From NCBI RefSeq assembly GCF_019695415.1, contig NZ_JAIFKJ010000606.1:1-5194 (forward strand): 5,194 nucleotides of DNA. Direction: 5' to 3'. Every line of letters begins with the position of its first letter. Position 1 is the stretch's first letter. Made by a program: the position numbers and the translations under genes. Under the pieces are notes generated by a model. It had not been told where the DNA came from and did no database searches. It saw nothing but the letters and a program-made list of their open reading frames with translations. The stretch is from Thiohalocapsa sp. (GTDB taxonomy: Bacteria; Pseudomonadota; Gammaproteobacteria; Chromatiales; Chromatiaceae). This document shows positions 1 to 5,194 of this stretch, piece after piece.

Positions 1-1542
1 CCCCCGCGCACACGGCGTGAGCACCCATCGCAGCCCGGCGCTCGGGGTGGCGCGCCGTGTGGAGCCGGGCAAGGTGTGGGAGCGCGCCATGGTGGACAGG
101 GAGGGGGCCACGAAGGGGGGGAAGCTCACCGCGGCCGCCATCGTCAGCGCGAACTCCGAGAACAGCCGGCCCACGTCGCCCTGCAGAAAGGCAATGGGCA
201 CGAACACGGCCACCAGCACGACGGTCGTCGCGATGACCGCGAAGCCCACCTGCCGGGTGCCGCGGTAGGCGGCCACGAGCCGGGTCTCGCCGTACTGCTC
301 CATGCGCCGGTGGATGTTCTCCAGCACCACGATGGCGTCATCGACGACCAGCCCGATGGCCAGCACCAGCGCGAGCAGGGTGAGAATATTCACCGAGAAC
401 CCGAGCACCAGCAGCACCGTGAAGGTTGCCACCAGCGACACCGGCACCGTCACCGCCGGCACCAGCATGGCGCGGACCGATCCTAAGAACAAAAAGATCA
501 CCAACACCACCAGGCCGATGGCGATGCCGAGCGTTTTGTAGACCTCCTTGATGGCATCCTTGACGAACACCGAGGTGTCGTAGGACTGCTTGATCTCCAT
601 GCCCTCGGGCAGGGTCGGGTTCAGGCGCGCCATCTCCGCCTTGGCCGCATCGGCGACGGCGATGGTGTTGGCGGTGGACTGCTTGATGATGCCGAGGCCG
701 ATCATGGGCACGCCGTTGCCGCGGAAGACGGTGCGGTCCTCTTCCGTGCCGCGCTCCACCCGGGCCACGTCGCCCAAGCGCACCAGGTAGCCGTCCTCGC
801 CGCGGGCAACGACGAGACGCGCGAACTGCTCCGGCGTCTGGAAGTTGCGCTCGGTGCGGACGCTGAACTGGCGCTCAACGGACTCGACGCTGCCGGCCGG
901 CAGCTCGACGTTCTCGGCGCGCAGGGCGCTTTCGATGTCCGCGACCGTCAGGCCGCGGGCGGCCAGCGCATTGCGGTCCAGCCACACCCGCATCGCATAG
1001 GTCTGGTCGCCGCCGACGCGCACCCGGGCGACGCCGTCCAGCACTGAGAAGCGGTCGACCAGGTAGCGTCGGGCATAGTCCGTCAGCTCCGGGACGGTCA
1101 TGCGGTCGCTCACCAGGTTGAGCCACATGATGACGTCGTCGCTGCTGTCCACCTTTTGGATGTCCGGCGGCTCGGCCTCCACCGGAAGCTGGTCCAGGAT
1201 GCCGGACACGCGGTCGCGGATGTCGTTGGCGGCGCCGTCGATGTCGCGGCCGATACTGAACTCGATGGTGATGGTGGAGCGCCCGTCCTCGGACACCGAC
1301 TCAATGGTCTCGATGCCCTCCACACCCGCGATGCGGTCCTCGATGAGCTGGGTGATGCGGGTCTCCACCACATTGGCGGCGGCGCCTGGATACACGGTGT
1401 CCACGGACACCACCGGCGGGTCGATGTCCGGATACTCGCGCAGCGGCAGCCGGTCGAAGGCCACCAGCCCAAAGGCGACGAGCAGCAGCGACAGCACCGT
1501 CGCCAGCACCGGGCGACGGACGGAGACGTCGGAGAGGATCAT
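1..1542 (-). CDS. RND-family multidrug efflux pump, inner-membrane subunit (HAE-1/AcrB-like), 3' end cut by window
   Basis: Proton-driven RND transporter of the inner membrane, expected to export drugs, detergents or other amphiphiles through an adaptor and a TolC-like channel. The 514 codons seen are about half of the usual 1,000-1,050. TM1 lies at about residues 10-30, followed by the family signature LPLREYPDIDPPVV and YPGA. The periplasmic porter domain runs to about residue 330. TM2 is near 338-355, TM3 near 363-383, and TM4 near 386-405 contains GLVVDDAIVVLENI. Asp401 and Asp402 there match the AcrB proton-relay pair Asp407/Asp408, which argues for a functional pump rather than a heavy-metal or SecDF-type protein. 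The ATG at 1542 overlaps the adaptor stop codon (ATGA), indicating translational coupling; the SD is weak. From about residue 475 the sequence departs from the family (PPF, then a Pro at 480 and Thr at 484 where Ser-Ser, Leu and Pro are usual), discussed separately. Substrate cannot be inferred. Family call is very secure; the last 40 residues are doubtful. Confidence 0.95.
   Translation of the reverse strand, partial: MILSDVSVRRPVLATVLSLLLVAFGLVAFDRLPLREYPDIDPPVVSVDTVYPGAAANVVETRITQLIEDRIAGVEGIETIESVSEDGRSTITIEFSIGRDIDGAANDIRDRVSGILDQLPVEAEPPDIQKVDSSDDVIMWLNLVSDRMTVPELTDYARRYLVDRFSVLDGVARVRVGGDQTYAMRVWLDRNALAARGLTVADIESALRAENVELPAGSVESVERQFSVRTERNFQTPEQFARLVVARGEDGYLVRLGDVARVERGTEEDRTVFRGNGVPMIGLGIIKQSTANTIAVADAAKAEMARLNPTLPEGMEIKQSYDTSVFVKDAIKEVYKTLGIAIGLVVLVIFLFLGSVRAMLVPAVTVPVSLVATFTVLLVLGFSVNILTLLALVLAIGLVVDDAIVVLENIHRRMEQYGETRLVAAYRGTRQVGFAVIATTVVLVAVFVPIAFLQGDVGRLFSEFALTMAAAVSFPPFVAPSLSTMARSHTLPGSTRRATPSAGLRWVLTPCARG
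9..61. repeat. Nested inverted repeat (foldback) at the window edge
   Basis: CACACGGCG at 9-17 is perfectly complementary to CGCCGTGTG at 53-61. Inside it, CACCC at 22-26 pairs with GGGTG at 45-49, leaving unpaired stretches of four and three bases between the two stems. It lies within the divergent end of the pump reading frame. Nothing indicates a regulatory role inside a coding region; it may be chance in GC-rich DNA or a mark of an assembly or amplification artefact. Confidence 0.4.
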
Positions 1543-2630
1543 TCTGAGGTCGCAGCCGCGGATGATTCTGCGGCGTCGGCTGCGGGCTTCTGCGCCAGCA
1601 GCTCGGCGAGGGGGCGGGTGCCGTCGTCGATGGCCATAACGGTGATTGGCTCGCCGGGCTTGGCCTTGTCGTTGCCGTGGGTGATGACGCGCTCGCCGGC
1701 GTCGAGGCCGCTCGTGATCTCGACGAAGCCGGGCCGACGGGCGCCGATCTGCACCTGCCGGCGCTCGGGCACCGTGGCGCCGTCCTCACCCTCGGTGAGC
1801 GCAAGCACGAAGTGGTCGTCGCCGCGATGCAGCAGCGCCTCCTCAGGGACGGTCAGCGCCCGCCGCGGGTTGCGCAGCAGCTCCACCCGCATCAGCAGCC
1901 CTGGGCGCAGCACCCGCTGCGGATTCGGCAGCAGCGCACGCACCTGCACCGAGCGGGTGACGGGGTCGATGCGGGTGTCGACGGCGCTGATCTCCCCGTC
2001 GAACCCTCGCTCCCCCAATGCCGGCGCACGGGCCTCGATCGCAAGCCCCGGCCGCAACGACGGCAGAAAGACGCTCGGCACCGTGAAGTCGAGCTTCATG
2101 GTGCGGTCGTCGTCCAGCGTGGTGATGACGTCCCCCGGCTCCACCAGTGCGCCCAAGCTGATGTTGCGCAGACCCACCACGCCGGCGAAGGGCGCCTTCA
2201 CCACCCGGTCCTTGAGTCGGGACTCCACCGCCACCAGCGACGCTCGCGCCGTGTCCAGCTCGCGCCGGCGCTCGTCCAGCAGCGAAGCCGATGCGGAGCC
2301 CCGCTCGGCCAGGGACTGCACGCGCTCGTATTGACGCTCCGCCTCGTCCACACGGGCCCGGACCTCCTCCAGCAGGGCCGTTTCCTCCGCGCTGGTCATT
2401 TCCACCAGCACATCGCCTGCATCGACCCGCTGACCATCGTCGAAATGGATGGCCGAAATGGTCTCGGTGACGTTTGCCGTGATCACCACGGACTCGTCCG
2501 CGCGCAGAGTGCCGAGCGCCTCAGTGCGGTCGGCCCAAGACGTGGGCTTGGCCTCGGCGACGATGACGGCTGGAGCCGCCGAGGTGGCGACAGCCGGCAG
2601 CAAGAGAAGTAACGAGAGGACGACGCGCAT
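1539..2630 (-). CDS. RND efflux periplasmic adaptor (membrane-fusion protein, HlyD/AcrA type)
   Basis: Periplasmic adaptor that links the downstream RND pump to an outer-membrane channel. With the ATG at 2630 the protein has 363 residues, normal for the family. Residues 1-19 form a Sec signal peptide (Arg2, a Leu-rich core, then ATSAAP); there is no lipobox cysteine, so it is probably not a lipoprotein. A first lipoyl half-motif covers about 48-78 (VTETISAIHFDDGQRVDAGD), a heptad-like alpha-helical hairpin about 79-140, and the second lipoyl half about 141-173 (VKAPFAGVVGLRNISLG). The beta-barrel and membrane-proximal domains follow, with the typical RIDPVTRSVQVRALLPNP near 220-237 and SGLDAGERVITHG near 307-319. 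The tail from about 348 is Ala/Ser-rich and probably disordered. An in-frame GTG at 2660 would add ten residues before the signal peptide; I prefer the ATG because it puts the signal peptide at the N terminus and leaves the inverted repeat at 2653-2671 outside the gene. Neither start has a clear SD. The stop overlaps the pump start by four bases. Confidence 0.93.
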   Translation of the reverse strand: MRVVLSLLLLLPAVATSAAPAVIVAEAKPTSWADRTEALGTLRADESVVITANVTETISAIHFDDGQRVDAGDVLVEMTSAEETALLEEVRARVDEAERQYERVQSLAERGSASASLLDERRRELDTARASLVAVESRLKDRVVKAPFAGVVGLRNISLGALVEPGDVITTLDDDRTMKLDFTVPSVFLPSLRPGLAIEARAPALGERGFDGEISAVDTRIDPVTRSVQVRALLPNPQRVLRPGLLMRVELLRNPRRALTVPEEALLHRGDDHFVLALTEGEDGATVPERRQVQIGARRPGFVEITSGLDAGERVITHGNDKAKPGEPITVMAIDDGTRPLAELLAQKPAADAAESSAAATSE

Positions 2631-2652
2631 AGTGGCAAAGGAGGCCGGCGGG

Positions 2653-2671
2653 AGATTCACGATACGAATCT
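2653..2671. promoter_or_regulatory. Candidate operator: inverted repeat AGATTC-N7-GAATCT upstream of the efflux genes
   Basis: Perfect 6-bp arms separated by seven bases give a 19-bp dyad, the size commonly bound by dimeric regulators (TetR-type or two-component regulators). It ends 23 bases upstream of the preferred adaptor ATG at 2630. No convincing -35/-10 pair could be placed around it, so promoter overlap is unproven. It is AT-richer than its surroundings, which supports a non-coding role for this stretch. Confidence 0.4.
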
Positions 2672-2714
2672 TTGGAAGTGGGTGCTGCCCGTCCCTGTTT
2701 CAGCGTCCGCCCCC

Positions 2715-2849
2715 TCAGCCGGTCTCGCGGTGCAGTGCCGCCACCACCAATGCGAGCTCGCCGGCCAGTGGCTCCGGCCCATGCTCGCTGAAGATGGCCG
2801 AGGCCTCACGGTAGTCCCAGAGGATGTCGTCGCCGCCGGCCTCCAGCAC
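2715..2849 (-). CDS. Possible small protein of 44 residues, unknown function
   Basis: Not recognised. A reading frame from the GTG at 2849 encodes a short acidic protein containing EAGGDDILWDYREASAIF and ending AALHRETG. It has no signal peptide or membrane segment; the C-terminal third (LAGELALVVAALHRE) could form an amphipathic helix. Codons from about 2846 to the stop are almost all G/C-ending, like the neighbouring real genes, and composition is protein-like, which is the main support. GGAG lies about five bases before the GTG. The frame stays open upstream to a GTG at 2933, overlapping the preceding gene by 47 bases, but the extra N-terminal residues are Arg/Ser/Pro-rich and look non-coding. 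It sits between the exported protein (stop at 2887) and the efflux genes on the same strand, so it could be co-transcribed. It might also be the 3' remnant of a longer lost gene. Confidence 0.4.
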   Translation of the reverse strand: MLEAGGDDILWDYREASAIFSEHGPEPLAGELALVVAALHRETG

Positions 2850-2886
2850 TAGACTCCGTCGATGATGCGGGACCTCCCGCGGCCCG

Positions 2887-3642
2887 TCAGCCTCCGAAGA
2901 CGACGGCCTCCGGAATCTCGTAGGTCTCCTCACCGACGGTGACCGTCCAGAGGTCGGCGCGCTTGCTCACCGACACGGCATCCGCCGTGGGCGTGGACCA
3001 CTCGCCCTCCTGGAAATACAGGATCCGCTCGGCGCCGGGCGCAGCGGCGACGCCGGGCGGCAGCACGAAGACGGTCGCACCGGATTCCATCTGGTACCGC
3101 TTCACCTTGAACGGACAGGCGGCGGTCTGCATGGGCTGGCCGCCCCGGGCGCAGCCGAGGTCGCCGCGGGCGTCCCATTCCCGCGGGCCGAAGTCGTTGG
3201 CCTCGCGGGCGGCGCTCGGGTCCGGGTCCCCGGAGAGACTGACATCGAGCCGGTAGTCCGCGCGCTCGCCGCGGCGGGCGGCGGCGCGGTAGAGGTAGAC
3301 ACGGAGCTTCCAGTCGCCATCAAGGTCCAGCGTGCCCTCATAGCGGTTCAGCTCCGGTCCGCTATGGCCGGCATAGACGGCCACATTCTCTGCATCCGGC
3401 GGGATGACGTTGAAGTAGGCCGCCGTATTGTCGCTCTGCATGGCCACCGACAGCGTCTGCCCGGCGCGGGCGCTGACCAGGTAGTCGACAGTCTCGCGGC
3501 CTGTGATACTGCCTGCGATGACCGCACCGGTGCCGCCCGGAGCAAAGTGCACCCGCTCGGTGCGAATGTCGTCGGCGTGGGCGGGGGCCGCCGCGACGAC
3601 AACGGCGAGCAGCAGCGGCAAAAGCTTCGCGGAGGCGGGCAT
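2887..3642 (-). CDS. Exported two-domain protein with PliG-like (g-type lysozyme inhibitor / PPC-like) N-terminal domain
   Basis: Predicted periplasmic protein of 251 residues. From the ATG at 3642 there is a clear Sec signal peptide: Lys5, a hydrophobic core at about 7-19, and cleavage after AHA at about 23. Residues about 28-137 are a beta-rich domain with features I recall from PliG/YcgK-like and related PPC-like domains: FAPGGTGAVIAGSITG, VDYLVSARAGQTLSVAM, AYFNVIPP, then a YEGTLDLDGDW turn and LRVYLYRAAARRGERADY. Residues about 152-251 form a second domain with Cys164 and Cys176 (GCARGGQPM and ACPF), which could form a disulphide, and the ending YEIPEAVVFGG, which I recall as recurring in proteobacterial hypothetical proteins. 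Lysozyme inhibition is known for true PliG, but here it is only a possibility. A TTG at 3666 would add eight residues ahead of the signal peptide and is less likely. The SD is weak. The gene lies 97 bases downstream of the response regulator, behind an AT-rich gap that probably holds its promoter. Confidence 0.85.
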   Translation of the reverse strand: MPASAKLLPLLLAVVVAAAPAHADDIRTERVHFAPGGTGAVIAGSITGRETVDYLVSARAGQTLSVAMQSDNTAAYFNVIPPDAENVAVYAGHSGPELNRYEGTLDLDGDWKLRVYLYRAAARRGERADYRLDVSLSGDPDPSAAREANDFGPREWDARGDLGCARGGQPMQTAACPFKVKRYQMESGATVFVLPPGVAAAPGAERILYFQEGEWSTPTADAVSVSKRADLWTVTVGEETYEIPEAVVFGG

Positions 3643-3666
3643 GGCAGTGAATCTCTGCGCCGACAA

Positions 3667-3717
3667 TAGCCTGAAAAATATGGGCCAAAAAATCTGGTGA
3701 CGGTATACTTAATTTCC
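3667..3717 (-). promoter_or_regulatory. Probable promoter region of the exported protein gene
   Basis: This is the most AT-rich stretch in an otherwise GC-rich window, with A/T runs at 3673-3680 and 3687-3693 and a GTATAC palindrome at 3703-3708. Read on the minus strand, TATTGT close to the gene is a possible -10, but no -35 with correct spacing stands out. The location between the regulator stop and the exported-protein start supports a promoter; the exact elements cannot be assigned. Confidence 0.35.
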
Positions 3718-3726
3718 GGCGACGGT
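3696..3726. repeat. Direct repeat GGYGACGGT, 22-bp period, downstream of the response regulator gene
   Basis: GGTGACGGT at 3696-3704 and GGCGACGGT at 3718-3726 differ at one base and start 22 bp apart, about two helical turns, with AT-rich DNA between. This is the arrangement expected of tandem binding sites for a response regulator on one face of the helix. It lies upstream of the exported-protein gene. The copy at 3718-3726 also takes part in a weak hairpin without a T-run, so it is not a convincing terminator. Confidence 0.35.
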
Positions 3727-3739
3727 GTCGTCCGTTGCA

Positions 3740-4471
3740 TTACTCAGCCGTTACCATCCCGGCGCGGATCGCAAAGCGGACCAGCCCCGGCAGATTGTCG
3801 ATCTGGAGCTTGTGCATCACCCGCGACCGGTAGGTCTCGACGGTCTTGATGCTGATGTCCAGCTCTGCGGCAATCTGCTTCGCCCGCCGGCCGCGGGCCA
3901 GGAGGCAGAGCACCTCACGCTCGCGGCCCGTAAGCAGTTCCCGATCCATCTCCGGGCAGCGCCTGAGCGGAGCCGCCATCGCGTCCCCCCTGCCGGGGTC
4001 CGCATCGGCGGCCGCGCGCAGGGTCCGGCTCAGATAGCGTTCGCCCTGCGCGGCGGCGTCAATGGCCTCCAGCAGCTCGCCGCTGGCGTCATTCTTCAGC
4101 ACATAGGCAAGGGCGCCCGCCGCCAGCATGCGCTCGACATAGTGGCCGTCGGCATACATGGACAGGGCCACCACGGCGCAGTCCGTTGCCGCACCAAGAA
4201 TGGCGGAGGCTGCATCGATGCCGGTCATGTCGGGCAGACCGACATCCAGCACCACGACATCCGGTTTAAGTAGGCTCGCGAGCCGGACCGCCTCCGCGCC
4301 GGTGGCGGCCTCGCCCACAACGTGGCGGTCTGGTCTGCGTTGCAGCAGTGCCCCCAGGCCCTCCCGAAAAAGTGCGTGGTCATCACACAACAGGAGCCGC
4401 AACGGCTCTGCCGCTGCGGCGGGATGGGCATGGTGTGAATCGGCGGTCGCCGACTGGGTGGTTCGCGTCAT
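3740..4471 (-). CDS. NarL/FixJ-family response regulator (receiver + LuxR-type HTH)
   Basis: Cytoplasmic transcription factor of 243 residues, presumably phosphorylated by the kinase encoded just upstream. The receiver domain spans about 24-142: acidic pocket Asp30-Asp31 (LLLCDDHALFREGL), phospho-acceptor Asp76 (VVVLDVGLPDMTG), switch Ser104 and Tyr106 region (ALSMYADG), and the conserved Lys126 (AYVLKNDAS). All catalytic positions are present. A linker of about 35 residues leads to a LuxR-type helix-turn-helix at about 177-240 (LTGREREVLCLLARG, then IAAELDISIKTVETYRSRV with KLQI). The first 23 residues are a His/Ala/Thr-rich extension ahead of the receiver. There is no internal Met that would remove it, and the ATG at 4471 has a GGGAG ribosome site, so the extension is probably real. 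The start overlaps the kinase stop (ATGA). The target genes are unknown; the downstream exported protein and efflux genes are positional candidates. Confidence 0.96.
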   Translation of the reverse strand: MTRTTQSATADSHHAHPAAAAEPLRLLLCDDHALFREGLGALLQRRPDRHVVGEAATGAEAVRLASLLKPDVVVLDVGLPDMTGIDAASAILGAATDCAVVALSMYADGHYVERMLAAGALAYVLKNDASGELLEAIDAAAQGERYLSRTLRAAADADPGRGDAMAAPLRRCPEMDRELLTGREREVLCLLARGRRAKQIAAELDISIKTVETYRSRVMHKLQIDNLPGLVRFAIRAGMVTAE

Positions 4472-5194
4472 GTCGGGCTCCCGTCGCGGTCCTGCCGCGG
4501 CAGTTGAATGCTGACCCGCGTACCTTGCGGGCCTGTATCGATGTCGAGACTGCCGTCCAGTAGGGCGACGCGCTCGCGGATGCTGTATAGGCCGAAGCCG
4601 CTCGTTGTGGGGCTGTCCCTCGGCGACGGCTGCTGTGCATCCGGCGCCATACTGCCGGCGACGGATCGGTCCTGCGGATGCGCAAAGCCGACTCCGTCAT
4701 CGGTGACCACCAGCGTCACGCTGTCGGCGTTCCAGGTCAAACGAATGCAGCCCCGCCTCGCCTCAGCATGCTTCACCAGGTTGTATACCAGCTCGCGAGC
4801 ACATTGGAACAGGGTAACCGACAGCGCGCGCGACAACGCAGCCTGGTCAGTGTCGGCAGGCAACTGCACGGTGATGGGGATGCCGGCGCGCTCGGCCATG
4901 CGCTCGGCGAGCCAGGCGAGGGCCGCTGGCAGCCCGGACTGCGCCAGCACTGGGGGGCTCAGCTCGAACTGCAGGGTGCGGAGCTCGCCGATGGCCTCGC
5001 GCAGCAGCGTGAGGCCCGTGTCCCTGAGCTGGCGCCCTTCGGCGTCCGGCTCGCCAAGCCCGTTCTCCAGTTGCAGCAACGACCCGGCCAGCTTCTGCAT
5101 CGGGCTGTCGTGCAGTTGCTCGGCGCGTCTAGCCTTCTCCGACTGCTCCAGCAGCGACAGACCACTGGCCAGCCGGCGCAGGTTGTCATTGGCT
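4468..5194 (-). CDS. Sensor histidine kinase, C-terminal part (HisKA_3 + HATPase_c), 5' end outside window
   Basis: The last 241 residues of a NarX/UhpB/LiaS-type kinase that would autophosphorylate on His and pass the phosphate to the adjacent regulator. Numbering from the first complete codon at 5193, the dimerisation/phospho-acceptor region is about 15-85, with His28 in EQLHDSPMQKLA and the typical LSPPVLAQSGLPAAL at 79-91. The HATPase_c domain follows: N-box ELVYNLVKHAEA (Asn138), G1 box DDGVGF (165-170) and G2 box GFGLYSIRERVALLDG (199-214), closing with GPQGTRVSIQLP. The ATP lid between G1 and G2 is long, 28 residues rich in Pro, Ser, Gln and Asp. The first Met inside the window (codon at 5100) lies after His28, so it cannot be the true start; the gene must begin beyond the edge. 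The sensor domain and signal are therefore unknown. The stop overlaps the regulator start by four bases, so the two form an operon. Confidence 0.94.
   Translation of the reverse strand, partial: ANDNLRRLASGLSLLEQSEKARRAEQLHDSPMQKLAGSLLQLENGLGEPDAEGRQLRDTGLTLLREAIGELRTLQFELSPPVLAQSGLPAALAWLAERMAERAGIPITVQLPADTDQAALSRALSVTLFQCARELVYNLVKHAEARRGCIRLTWNADSVTLVVTDDGVGFAHPQDRSVAGSMAPDAQQPSPRDSPTTSGFGLYSIRERVALLDGSLDIDTGPQGTRVSIQLPRQDRDGSPT
4478..4482 (-). promoter_or_regulatory. Ribosome binding site of the response regulator
   Basis: GGGAG on the minus strand lies six bases before the ATG at 4471, inside the end of the kinase gene. It supports that start and hence the N-terminal extension. Together with the ATGA overlap it suggests coupled, but also partly independent, translation of the regulator. 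Confidence 0.6.

Noticed and set aside
76..486. His-rich plus-strand frame resembling a metal-binding protein
   Set aside because: The His/Gln/Asp richness is the complement of Val/Leu/Ile codons in the pump's transmembrane segments; it is antisense to the TM4 Asp-Asp motif.
1156..2334. Long plus-strand reading frame (392 codons) opposite the pump/adaptor junction
   Set aside because: Antisense to two genes with unmistakable family motifs. The translation is Ser/Arg/Thr-rich without domains, the usual shadow in GC-rich DNA.
1677..2612. Plus-strand frame of 311 codons opposite the adaptor
   Set aside because: His/Gln/Arg-rich antisense shadow of the adaptor; no recognisable domain, and its extent simply follows the GC-biased codons of the real gene.
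2637..2644. AAAGGAGG on the plus strand, a strong-looking ribosome binding site
   Set aside because: No start codon follows at suitable spacing and no plausible plus-strand gene begins there; on the minus strand it is simply CCTCCTTT.
2631..2660. GTG at 2660 as start of the adaptor
   Set aside because: It has no ribosome site, places ten extra residues ahead of a well-formed signal peptide, and would put the inverted repeat across the start. It cannot be fully excluded.
2680..2690. GGGTGCTGCCC as a terminator or operator before the efflux operon
   Set aside because: Only three base pairs at the ends can form and there is no T-run; it is expected by chance in GC-rich DNA.
3643..3666. TTG at 3666 as start of the exported protein
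   Set aside because: A rare start codon that adds eight residues before a signal peptide already well formed from the ATG at 3642; only a weak AGG precedes it.
3718..3732. Hairpin after the response regulator as a terminator
   Set aside because: On the transcribed sense the stem is short with an A-C mismatch and no U-run follows directly; the T-run at 3692-3687 is about 25 bases away.
3725..4273. Plus-strand frame of 182 codons opposite the response regulator
   Set aside because: The opposite strand encodes a complete receiver and HTH with all key residues; this is its shadow.

Overview
This is a GC-rich stretch (roughly two thirds G+C by eye). Every convincing gene lies on the minus strand, so transcription runs from high to low coordinates. 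Codon usage is strongly G/C-ending, and the gene content is a Gram-negative envelope efflux system plus a periplasmic protein and a NarL-type two-component system. This fits a high-GC proteobacterium. A gammaproteobacterium such as a Chromatiales/Ectothiorhodospiraceae or Halomonas relative is a guess only; the sequence does not settle it. No tRNA, rRNA, CRISPR array, insertion sequence or phage gene was seen.

Layout in transcription order: (1) 5194-4468, the C-terminal 241 residues of a sensor histidine kinase (HisKA_3 plus HATPase_c); its sensor half lies outside the window. (2) 4471-3740, a complete NarL/FixJ-type response regulator, overlapping the kinase by ATGA. (3) An AT-rich 97-base gap holding a 22-bp-spaced direct repeat and probably a promoter. 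(4) 3642-2887, an exported two-domain protein whose first domain resembles the PliG (g-type lysozyme inhibitor) / PPC beta-sandwich group. (5) 2849-2715, a possible 44-residue small protein. (6) A gap with a 19-bp inverted repeat (AGATTC-N7-GAATCT) just upstream of the efflux genes. (7) 2630-1539, a periplasmic membrane-fusion (adaptor) protein. (8) 1542-1, the N-terminal half (514 codons) of an RND inner-membrane pump, again coupled by an ATGA overlap and cut by the window edge.

Working together: the adaptor and pump would form an RND efflux system with a TolC-like outer-membrane channel that is not encoded here. The two-component system sits immediately upstream on the same strand, so it is a plausible regulator of the exported protein and/or the pump. 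That is inference from position only; no binding site is proven.

The main oddity is at the left edge. The pump follows its family closely to about residue 474, then carries prolines inside a transmembrane segment and loses family resemblance, and the last 61 bases can fold back on themselves. A contig-end sequence artefact is the first explanation to test. I did not find a clearly new biological system. The best candidates for novelty are the small protein at 2849-2715 and the association of a lysozyme-inhibitor-like protein with a two-component/efflux locus.
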